64,000 nucleotides of DNA from Russula earlei (taxonomy: Eukaryota > Basidiomycota > Agaricomycetes > Russulales > Russulaceae): assembly GCA_025769875.1 (NCBI GenBank), contig JAGFNK010000188.1:28904-92903 (forward strand). Direction: 5' to 3'. Below, piece by piece: positions 11,397-21,906 of the stretch. A model generated the notes under the pieces. That model saw only the letters and a program-made list of their open reading frames with translations. It was not told the origin of the DNA and made no database searches. Within the stretch, counting starts at the first letter, position 1, and each line of letters starts with the position of its first letter. Made by a program: the position numbers and the translations under genes.

Positions 11397-13473
11397 TTAT
11401 CCGGACGCACCTCTTATGAAGCCCTTTTGATGTTCGTTTGACAGCTCCTCTAGCGATCGACCTCGGGTTTCAGGAAGCAGTAACGTAGATGCAACCCCTG
11501 ATAGCATCACGAAACCGAAGATTTTAAGGCTGAGCGGGAGGCAGAAATGAGATCAATGATGCGATGATAGAATTTGAGAAGGGCGTACATTGTTTGGATT
11601 GAATCACCATTCAGGTAGAAAATGATCTGCGCAACGATAGCCCCCAGCTTACCACATGCAGCTGAGAAACCATGTCCAGTAGCGCGATATCGGGTAGGGA
11701 AGACCTCCCCAGGTATAATGAAAGTGGTAACGTTTGGGCCAAAGTTCTGGAAAAAGTTCGCCAAGCAGTAAAGGAACATCAGAAGTTTGAGTCTCCAGAT
11801 CGACTCGGTGAGTTCTTGAAATCCGAAGCCTGGGTTGGCCTTGAGTCAAACAACCTGAAAAACGGGACAGTGATAACACGTACCCATCACGAGAAATAGG
11901 ATAGAGAGTACGGTGAACCCCATGAACTGTATGGGTTTGCGACCCCAAGAATCGATGACGAGGAACGACGCCAGGTAACCAGGCAAGAGTGCCGACGACA
12001 CGACGATCAGGGTATACACGATAATGTCGTGCAGATTGTCAAATACACCAAGCGTCCCACTACTGGGGTTAGAACCTAGTCCCATCGCGAAGAGAATTTT
12101 CTTCGTGAAGATTTTGGAAGAATTCAGGCCAAGCCCATAGAATGCAATCTAGAGCAAGAAGTCACATTAGAGTCGAAATTCCCTCTTCGATCGTAACACT
12201 CATACTCACGTCAAGTGCAAACCAAGAGTAGGCCGTACCAACAAGGACCCGAGAGTTCTTCCATTGGCCAAAATACTTCCTAAAATCACGGAGGCTTGCC
12301 TTGGGTGAATCCGTACGCTCCGTGGATGCCTCAGGATCGACGCGCCAGACTCCAGGTGTGACGCCGTTGGCAGATAGCACCGCCTCGATATTTCGACAGG
12401 CATGCTTCACATTACGCTCGATATCCATGGTGAAGCGTGGAGTCTCTGGAATTGTGAGCCGGAAATAGAGCGCTATGATGCCTGGGATACAGCCAACACC
12501 AATGAGAATCCGCCAACAATAATCGATGTGCCGAAGGTCTGTAGGCTGATCTTGCAGGATGGCACCCTTGAAGGCAGACACGGTGACCAGTGCCACAATG
12601 ACGGAAACTGGTAGCCTCAAGTAAGTAATAGACCATGGAAGGTTGCGACGTCTTTATACCAATATATCCCCAGCCTTGCGAGGCGAAGACGGCTGTCATG
12701 AGTCGCCCACGAGATCGCGTGGCCGCAAATTCGGATGTGATGATGGCACTAAGAGGATAATCTCCACCTATGCCTACACCCATCATGAAACGCCAGAATG
12801 TGAGGGCACCGATGATATTGACTGCCGGCCCAGATCCTGACAATGCCTGGGCGAAGGTGCTTGTGATGATAATCATCAATTCAATCCCGTCTACCGGCGT
12901 CACGTGCCCATATCATCAGCCTCAGCCTGCTTGGATGAGACATGTTACTCGTGATCACTCACACATTCGTTTGCGACCAACCATGTCTGCAAGCCACCCA
13001 AAGAGGACCTGGCCGATCAAGTTACCGACAGGCGATGCCACCTTGAGACCGAAATCGACGCCTCGTTGCAGATAGTTATCTAAGATGCCGGAAGCTCTAG
13101 TTTAATCATTGTCCCGTGAAATCAAGGACGCACTCTCGCCGTAGACATACCCAATCATAATCGCAGCAATGCTGATGGTGAATATATCATAGCTAAGAAC
13201 GTCGATGAATGCCGAATTTACACCCTGATTATTCTATGCTTACGCGTCGGTGAAGAAACCCACGCCTGCGACCAACCATACTTTGACGTGGAACAACCTA
13301 GGATGGTGGTTGTAAGTTTGTGGCACACGATGGATCGAATTGAAGACATACGAAAATGGCGCCTTGTCCACTTTCTCGAGTGCTATCGTGCGACTCCTGT
13401 TGAGGACGACAGCACTCCGACGACCCTGTTCATCGAAGCTAGTGAGGGACTGGAAGCTCCTCGTATGCTCCAT
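11397..13473 (-). CDS. PHO84: PHO84-like H+/phosphate symporter, tandem copy B
   Basis: Second member of the tandem array, same strand and same family. It reads from ATG at 13473 ([19 protein letters not shown]) to TAA at 11397-11399. Landmarks: [146 protein letters not shown], and a tail [18 protein letters not shown]. The final intron lies at the same codon as in copy A, supporting origin by duplication. The central cytosolic loop differs from A and C, so the copies are diverged paralogues, not recent duplicates. No disabling change was seen. Substrate (phosphate) is inferred from the family. Confidence 0.9.
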
Positions 13474-16269
13474 GCGCTAATAACAGGGGTTAGAGATCGT
13501 CCCGCAACCTACGACAGAATCTTTATAATATTCCCTTCCTTCGATATGTCATCTTCTTAAAGATGCCGTCACCGTTCGAGTCCAAATCTCAAACCGGAAG
13601 TCGCCCACGAACGTGCGCACTTCGAGTGAATGCAAACAAGACGCAGTCCCTCCTCGAGCTAGCCGCAAACGTCTATCGGCCAGGAAAGGGTGCAAGTCGA
13701 GGCAAGGACGGGATGATTTTCCTTTTTGACGTACAAACGTGGGCGAGCAGGGGGTGGGGAGGAATAAGGCCCCAACGCGTTCCGCGATAGATAGCATCCG
13801 TTCGGAGGGAAAGTGCACTGTTCCTACTACGGTCGAAGTTCTCGATCGAAGCCAATGCGACCCCGACATTCGGAACTGCGCTCGTCCAACGTGGAGAACA
13901 TCGCCCCGGCCTCCAACGTTCTCAACTGATGCGCTCTGAGGCGCTGAGGCGCAGGTGGATGCACATTGAGCGGTCAGCGCCATCGATGGTTACATTCCAT
14001 GAGCCCACATGCACACGATCGCTTGATATGGCCATGGGTGTCTGAGGGAGGCCTAATCTAAAACTCCAGAACCTGGGCCTAGAATTCCTGTACCTGTAGT
14101 GACTTTGATGTAGCTGCCGTTCAAGAAATTTGCGCAAGGTGACTACGGAGAATGGAATAACCGCGATTCAGGGTCTAGGGACATTGTATCCAGGACACGC
14201 GTTGCACCTCAACCTACCTCGAAACATACGTACGACGATACGTACGAGACGGACACTCAGAACGCTGACGGGATTAAGGTGACATGATAAGTCCGAGTAG
14301 CGCGCGCTAGATTTTGGTCGCTTTGCTACCTGCTTATTCAGCGTTTGACCAGGTGCGGTGCCGCTCACGCAAATTACGCTCCTCGGTGGGAACTTTACAA
14401 GCTTGTCCTTGAACTCGTCATCCATTTTGCATTGGAGAGGAATTCGACCCCTGGTGGCGCGGGCGAGAAGCTGGGCGAGCCAAAGACGACAGAATATGCA
14501 ACGAACTAAACGAAACTACCCCATCTGGGACGCCGATACGGACGGACGGAAGGAGCATTCTTCCTTGCAGTAAAACACCAGGTGAAAACGTTCGTACGTT
14601 TACGGCATAGAATCTCCCCACTCAGATATCCCTACCACTACCATAGTCGATCATCGTCCCCTCTCTCGGACTCGGGATTGGGAGAAGAAGACGTGCCACG
14701 TCCTCTGCTCTACTTTTGGCCCCAACCCATCCATGAAAGCTCGGGTTCTTTGTTGCGAATCCAGGCGCGGGGGGAGAGCTGAAAATTTTGACTTTTCAAC
14801 TAGTCCTGAAGTTGTCGCGTGCTTTCCAGTAGGAACGCCTGGTTATCTCCTGTTTCACTATATCATCTCGCGCCACCTGCGGGTGAAAATCGATGGGAAA
14901 ATCCGAGACGGTTCCTGTACCTTTCTTGGTGGCTTCGAAAATTCTACCGTGATGTCGGTCTCCGTGTTCCTGGACCGGGGGCATGATTGTCGGTTCACGG
15001 CCATACCCCACCGTTACCTAACGGAGGAGCCACCGCTCTCCATTTTCACGTGTGCATGCACCACAACAGTTTGCAACGGTTTGTTTCCTGTTTCCTGACA
15101 CGAACCGCCCAGCCCAGAGACCGCAGATGATGATGAACTCGCGCTGACCGCAGAGCCTCCCCTCTCCGTTCCACAGACCACAGACATGGCGCAATCATTT
15201 GACAAAGCTCACGCAAGATTAATAATTAATCATCGACTACCTTTGTCACGCCTGTGCCGTGCCATGCCTTGCCATTGCCGGATCCTGTTGCGGGTGCCGG
15301 CGTTTGTTCAAGGACTTCAGGCGCCCATCCCTTGGCGGGTCAGGGGGGGTGACTTTGAAAGTCGTCAAAATCGTCTCTACCTCAGCCATGATACGTCGTA
15401 CGACAGCAAGCCCAGCAACAGCCGGGGCCATCCCGTGCGTAGGCGTAGGCGGTCCATGTATGGAGGCCGGGGGGAAACCGTACTTCCGTCGTCGGTCGAT
15501 GAGAAAGCGTGGGAGAAAGAGGCGACGTTTTTGGGCCTCTTGCGCCCTCCACGAGCTATTGGCATTTGGGCATTTTGGCATCTCTGGGTCACCTGCCCGC
15601 CGCGAACGTGCCAAAGCAAATTGCAATTGCCCCCATTCAGTTTTCCAGTGGTTTCTTTTCGGAATCAAGGCAACCACGGACAAAGGATTTTTCCCAAGGC
15701 GGGCTGGCTTGGACTCCGAACCGCACGTTCCAACGTCGACGGGTGGAATTGTGTCAGTCAGGTGTCATGTTCATCGCGTTCCCCCAAAACGTCACAGGGC
15801 AGCGGGTAACGTGTTTGTGCAGTGGCGCATAAAATTGACGATGTATTGATGTAGTAATGAATCAATGAACCCTTATCAGGGATGGTGACTCTGCGCTGCG
15901 CCACTATTTGGAAAAGAAGTGATCCAACTCCCCAGCGTTCCCTCTAGCGTCGGTCTGAAGCAAACAGACAGCTATTTCGCAGCCCAGAAATATCAAAGCT
16001 ATTCGCAGAGCCCTAACAGCCGCTTATAACAAGCTATCCCTTCGCAAGGCAGGCATGCTATGGTAGCATAGAACCTTGACCATTCAGGCCAATCGTTTCG
16101 ATTATGTTCACGTCAAGAAAGCGTGCGACCAAAGCGGCCAAATATCGTTCTATTATGCAGGAATGCCAAAGGGCAGCTACAACTGACTAGCTTATAAATA
16201 TACCTGAGATCCGCGTGAGTCGTGACAGGCATGAGAGAGCGAAAGGGAAATAGAGCAAGATCATCTGTG
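13474..16269. other. Long intergenic region between transporters B and C
   Basis: About 2.8 kb. Overlapping open frames on both strands (for example 15186-15850 on + and 15246-15683 on -) have no domain and no splice-consistent structure, and look like chance frames in GC-rich DNA. There is a CACGTG at 15047-15052 and a doubled ACGTACGA motif near 14228-14246. It should contain the promoter of copy B and the 3' end of copy C. No mobile element was recognised. Confidence 0.4.
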
Positions 16270-18448
16270 CTAGGAGACACAAAACGCAGTGATAACGCTC
16301 GGCACAGCCTCACGACTGACCCCATAACGAGAACACCCTCCTTGTTGACGCGTACTTCGTGGATGCCTGCCGACGTAGGATATTACCCGAGTGAGCCGCA
16401 TCCAGACGAGAGACATGTAGATCATACCTTTGACGAATCCCTCCTGTTCTTCGCCGGAGATATCTTCCAACGTCCTCCCCTTGGTTTCTGGGATAAGCAA
16501 CGTGGAGAAAATCCCGGTCAACATGAAAAACGCGAGAATTTCGAAACTTGTGCGAGACAGGATATCAGACGTCATTTTATAGGTACACAAGGAAAAAGAA
16601 AAACTGTACATATGGCCGAGGAACTTGTTGGGACCACCAATGTCTTTCAAGCGGGCAAAGCCAACCTGCGAGATGACGGCACCAAGCTTGCCACTTGCCG
16701 CGGAGATACCATGTGCCGTGGATCGGTAACGGGTGGGGAAGGCCTCTCCAGGAACGATGAATGTTGTAGTGTTCGGCCCGAAATTCTGGAAGAAGTTGGA
16801 AAGGCAGTAAAGGAAGACGAAATATTTGGAGTCAGTGTGGGTCTTGGTTAAAGCGTTGTAGCCGAAACCTAAAGTAGTGAGACCCGTTAATACAAGAAAT
16901 TCTTGCGTGTTAAGAAGGTACAAACCCATAATGATGAAAAGCATGGTGAGGATGATGAAACCCATAAGTTGAATAGGTTTGCGGCCCCACGAGTCAATGA
17001 ACAAAAATGCAACCCAATAACCGGGGATGAGGCCTCCAACGGACAGGATGATGTTACCGACAGACACATTCTTAAGACTCTGGTATATGCCAAGCGAGCC
17101 TTTCTGTGGGGATGTGCCGAAACCGATTGTGGTGAGGACAATAGAGGAATTCAAACCAAGTCCATAGAAGGCGATCTAGACGATTTATTTAAGTACTCGG
17201 CCGTGGAAAAGGCGAAGAGGGAGGACCGACATCGAGGGCGAACCACGAATACGCAGTACCGAGAAGGATCTTGCCGTTCTCCCATTTGCTGAAATGCGCG
17301 ATGAAATCACGGCGGGTGGCTTTGGGAGCTTGGACGCGCTGGACAACCGCATCGGGGTCGACATAGAAATCGCCCGTGGCAAGGACGTTCTGGATATCTT
17401 GTGTTGCCTGCTTGACATTACGCTCGACATCCATGGTGAACCGGGGAGTTTCAGGAATGGTGAGCCGGAAATAAAGGGCAACCACACCGGGAATGCAGCC
17501 CAAGCCGATGAGCAAACGCCAGCAATAATCAACATGTCTGAGCACGGCGAAGTTGTCGTTGATGATTGAATTTTTGAATGCGGCGACGAGAATGAGTGCA
17601 ACGAGGGCAGCAGCTACGGATTTCACGCGTGAGAAAGGGCGCGGCACGGAAAAAGAGTGGGTACAAACTGAAATTGCCCCAGCCTTGGTTCGCGAAGACG
17701 GCAGTCATGAGACGGCCACGAGTCCTTGTAGCAGCGAACTCGGAAGAGATGACGGCACTGAGAGGGTAATCGCCACCTATTCCCACGCCCATTATGAAGC
17801 GCCAGCAGATGAGGGCACCGATGATGCCCACGGTGGGGCCCTGACCCGAGATCGCTTGGCCGAAAGTGCCGATAATGATGATTATAAGCTCGATTCCATC
17901 TGAAGGAGGTCCGTTGGGTTGGGGATGAGAACCAACAGATTCCAAATACGTGATGTATGGACTCACACATGCGCTTGCGACCAACGACTGTCGGCGAGCC
18001 AACCAAAGAGGAGCTGGCCAACAAGGGTGCCGATGGGAGCTGCAACCTTGACGCCAAGATCCTGGTTGGTGTTTAACTTGTGATTCTGGCCGTACACATC
18101 GCCCAGCATCTGGGATGCAATGCTGATGGCGAAGAGGTCATATCTGAGAGGCGACTCGATTTAACGGACGGCAACATAGGTAAACGACGTCATGCCCACT
18201 TACGCATCAGTGAAGAAGCCGACGCCAGCGACAATGCAGACTTTGAAGTGGAACCATCTGCGAATTGTGGAGTGAATATCGGGGAAAGAAGAAAATAGTG
18301 TGATTACTGACGAGAATGAAGCTTCGTCGACTTGGTGGAGGGCGGCCCGCCTGCTCTCGTCCAGCTCGCGGACGGCCGGGCCGGTGCGAACATAGTCGGA
18401 GTTCTGAGAGTCGTCCTTTTCAGGAGCGTAAGACTCGACGTTGGCCAT
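16270..18448 (-). CDS. PHO84: PHO84-like H+/phosphate symporter, tandem copy C
   Basis: Third tandem paralogue, minus strand, most likely starting at ATG 18448 (MANVESYAPEKDD). An upstream in-frame ATG at 18586 gives a longer N-terminus without support. Landmarks: [31 protein letters not shown]-like region, [111 protein letters not shown], and LLIPETKGRTLEDISGEEQE. The frame then runs on to TAG at 16270, a tail longer than in A or B. A GT at the end of EGFVKG could start one more intron, so the last ~60 codons are doubtful. The transport core is intact. Confidence 0.85.
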
Positions 18449-19290
18449 CTCTGGTGTCAGGAGGAACGAACGAAGGCGCATTGAAATGCGAAGAGAATTT
18501 ATATACGATAGGGAGTGGATTCGTTCAAAGGTGTTCCTCGCACGTTCGTTTGATGAGCCAATGGAGAAGCGGTGGTGCGCCAACATGCTGGATCGACTTC
18601 ATGATCTCAGCTCGACTCGACTCGATCGGCCGGCGTCAAGTTCTTCGGCTCGTCTCGTCTCCTGTCCTGTCCTCCCCTTTCTTGCTGCCTACCAACGGCC
18701 AACAACGGCTAGGCAAGCACGCACGTTCCGTTGATCAACGTGATTTCTACTGTATCAGCGTTGGGCCTGTCCGCCATCTCAGATGGCGGGGCTCTTGTGT
18801 GAAAATCCGAGCCATCAATTGTGCAACCCTAAGAGCTTAGATCCCTTTCCCACCAAAACTTTGTCGCGTGCCATCTGTTGTCCAATCGAGTTGTAGTCAG
18901 ACCTGAGGGCTGTATTTCGAAATGTCAAGGAAAATGGAATACCCGACCCGCCAAATGGCATTGTCCTTGACATGGGCACCTGTAAACAGCTCTGCCCCCG
19001 AAACCGGATTCAAGGATCACATGTACTCTGTGCCGGCATCAGTGGAAAGCGCCACGGCCAACGAGCTGGTCGGGCGCACGGCTTGTGTGGACGTCCGAGT
19101 ATCCGAATAATACAGCAGCATATCACCACAGTACTGTCTTCCATGTTCTTTTAGAAGCCATTTCTAAAATAAAATTCTGATGAGAAGGTATAACGTGAGA
19201 GGCTACGTTAGCTAATTCATCCGGTTGGCACCGTGATCCACCCAAAGCCGGCCGTCTCTTCGCCGCCCGCCCGCGGCAACACCTCCTCTC
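18449..19290. other. Divergent promoter region, transporter C and LYR gene
   Basis: About 840 bp between two divergently transcribed genes. Short pyrimidine-rich and CTCGACTCGA-type repeats lie near 18600-18670. No open frame with domain content. Confidence 0.5.
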
Positions 19291-19730
19291 ATGTCTTCAA
19301 CCCGCCAGCGCGTTCTCGCGCTCTATAAAGAACTCCATCGTTTGGGCCGCGATTACCCTGATCCCAAGTAACTCTCCCTCCTTGTGTTCCCTCCAGGAGA
19401 TAATAACAGCCACGCGCCCATACAGCTATGACTTCAACGGCCGCATGCGTAGGATGTTCGAGAGTTCGTTCAGCGCTATCGATAAGCGGTGCATAACCTT
19501 CGGGCTCATTCACGAGGTTTGATTAGAGAACCGTAGTCTCAAGGATCCCGCGGAGATAGAGCAGGCCTTGCGCTTTGGGGAGTACATAAAAAACGGTGCG
19601 TGCGCACACACGCGTTCTAATCTATCGTTCACATGGGCTCGTGCCGTCGCAATCAATAGAAACGCTGGCGCTGTACTCCCTCCGCAAGTACCGCCATCTG
19701 AAGCTTCGTTACGACTCTCCACGCCCATAA
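19291..19730 (+). CDS. LYRM5: LYR-motif mitochondrial protein, LYRM5/ETFRF1 type
   Basis: Four exons, 19291-19367, 19426-19463, 19527-19595 and 19660-19730, total 255 nt (84 residues). The individual exons are too short to stand out as open frames. The LYR signature appears as RVLALYKELHRLGRDYPDP, followed by YDFNGRMRRMFEKN, LKDPAEIEQALRFGEYIKN, and ETLALYSLRKYRHLKLRYD. This matches LYRM5/ETFRF1, a small mitochondrial-matrix LYR protein that binds the acyl carrier protein and, in animals, the electron-transfer flavoprotein. The second intron starts at an unusual donor (GTTCGT) but restores the family reading exactly. The gene looks intact. LYR paralogues are similar, so the exact subfamily is inferred from the GRDYP and tail motifs. 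Confidence 0.9.
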
Positions 19731-20958
19731 GGGTCGACCGATCTCCTTTTCCCTCACCCACCAACCCCTGCGGCGGCTATCGTTGCCGCCGCCGCCGCTA
19801 CCCCACACCCGCGGTGTGCTTAAGCCGGGTGCCAACACCTCATCCAGTCCTCCGTCGTGACGTGGCGCTGTTCAGTCCCGAATCGGTGCGCGGCAAGTGT
19901 ATGAAAATGCGGACCCCCGATATAATTTTTAGCCTGAAACCGAGTCGTGGTAGGTGTCACGCAGTACCAGGCGCCGCTGTTGAAATGCGGAGCTCGCTTG
20001 CCTTGATTGTTGTTGTTGATTCTTCATACGGTCGACCTGTGGAGCATGGAACGTGCATGGGCTGTCCGGGGGGTTACATATAAAAGGGGTCTGGGCCACG
20101 TTCGCTCGCTCACCACAACCCGAAAAATGAACACAGTGCCGAAATAAGTTAAATAAAAAAGCACAGCCATGGGGGGCCAATTTTTGGGTTTGGGCAATGT
20201 TATGACTACTACAGGTGATGATCGGACGACCCAACGTCGCCCTAGCTTCCTCGTGTCGACAGTTCAGTCTGCTGATCTTTCGCTTTTGATAACGCCGAGG
20301 ACCAGGCACAATGGGTCACCGCTCGTCCTTCCATCGCAGCGCCGCGCAACTGTACTGATCCGTGCCAAGGGGCCCGCAAGTCGACCTCTCACTAAGCTGC
20401 AACGACGCCGCAGCGATTCCGGAAGACCGATGTGCGGTCGTACCTCGCGTCCGGTTCTGAACTGTCTGCAACCGCCCACCAACAGGCCCGCGGATTTTCC
20501 ACGGCAATGTCGGGGCGGGGCGATGAAGGATGATGACAGTGACCCCGTCACAACCCCTCCACAATACTATCCAAGACCTGCCAATCAAATGCCACCAGGT
20601 GAAATATGGAAGACCTCCATGTAGTTCCGCAATGAACACGGATAAAATCCCTACCCTTGAAGTCCTCATCAACCTCCACGAAGACACTCGTAAGAGCCTC
20701 GGTGTTGCAGCACGAACCGTATAGAAATTACGGTAGTTACCCTGAGCCTCACACTGCCCCCACACCGAATACACCCCGGATGCGTGAGTAAAAGTGCCGA
20801 ACTGCTATCCACATTCGGAGTAGTTGTGTAACCGAGAATAATATAAGATGATCGATCTCTAGTACTTATCAGATCGGCACAGGTCAGCCGGCCGGCAACC
20901 CGGCAACGGGAATTCTGCCCATTGCCCCTCCCGTTTTGGTTTTGACGTTGCCATATCA
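19731..20958. other. Intergenic, no gene seen
   Basis: About 1.2 kb. Frames at 20169-20624 (+) and 20316-20774 (-) overlap, lack any domain and have no plausible introns. Nothing was assigned. Confidence 0.45.
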
Positions 20959-21585
20959 TACTATCACCTATGGGAACTCTCGCCAATTTCATTTCCCCTG
21001 TATCTGCTCAGCTCAAACAACCCCATTTAAAACTTTGTAGTCATACTATTGAGTGCCATTAATGTCATTCTAGCAAAGAAAAATGGAAGTCCATCAAGTG
21101 TTTTTCAAGTAACATTTTGGCTGGGGGTCACACCTTTGCATCGTGCTTCTGTCATGGCGGAGTGTGGAGTTTGATTCCAGGGTGATCACCGTACGCTGAC
21201 TCGGAGTCTGGGTCACTGCTGTTTTATTGCCATGTTACAGGTGGTCCAGTTGGCCAGCACAAGACTATACGAATGAGCAGCGGCTACAGGCAGCTATAAC
21301 AATGATATATATCGCTCTTTTACCTTTACTCATGTGGCACTGGCCCATGATGTGAGTGCCGCATTCCATACATAGCCAAGTCCTGGATTTCACTTGATAA
21401 TGCTACTCCATTACAACTGACTTCCGTAGTCCCCACCTAATCAAATTGCCTCTGTAAATAAATACACAGGGATGTTTCATCCTGGGTGGACTTTAATCTG
21501 GCATGTGTTACATGTCCATTACTTTCATGACATTTGTGACTGGCAAGATGGTAGTGGCATGGCGAGTTCCCCATAGGTGATAGTA
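20959..21585. mobile_element. MITE copy A, TA target duplication
   Basis: Non-autonomous DNA element, 623 bp between flanking TA dinucleotides. The left end reads CTATCACCTATGGGAACT and the right end is its inverted complement, AGTTCCCCATAGGTGATAG. A second copy of the whole element is at 30769-32371. TA duplication and no coding capacity fit a Tc1/mariner-derived (Stowaway-like) MITE. Copy A lacks about 16 bases just inside its left repeat relative to copy B. Confidence 0.85.
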
Positions 21586-21906
21586 TCGCCTTGCCTGGGC
21601 GAGGGCTCGGCTGGCCGCAACGGGGTTAGACGAGGGTACCGAACCCTCAATCTGTGCCTCGACCCCGCGTTGAGGAACGAGGAATGGCTGCCAGTGCTGT
21701 CTCTGTCATCTGGCATGCCAACTGCTCCTTGCTGTGCTGACTTGGTCGCGTGGGGATAACATCGTTGTACACAGACACACACAGACACACATACGCTAAC
21801 CTCCCGCCCTTCCTCTTCGATCGGAGCTGAGCCAATAGCACAACTCGCACGCGAGAGGACCCACCTGCGAAGGGAGGTGAGAGTGAGAGTGGAGTGCTGT
21901 CAGGGC
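21586..21906. other. Intergenic between MITE A and CUT9 3' end
   Basis: About 320 bp, including a CA/CACACAGA microsatellite near 21770-21790. Probably the 3' untranslated region of the CUT9 gene. Confidence 0.5.

Noticed and set aside
14226..14247. Doubled ACGTACGA motif as a possible operator
   Set aside because: Only two short copies, nothing comparable upstream of the other transporters, and expected by chance in a window of this size.
15186..15850. Two long overlapping plus-strand frames of about 200 codons between transporters B and C
   Set aside because: Opposite-strand frames overlap them almost fully, there are no domains or splice-consistent neighbours, and the composition is that of GC-rich DNA with few stops.
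21117..21190. tRNA or SINE-like promoter boxes in the MITE (TGGCGGAGTG and GTTTGATTCC)
   Set aside because: The two boxes overlap or abut instead of being 30-60 nt apart, no cloverleaf can be drawn, and the element has TA-flanked inverted ends, typical of a DNA transposon.
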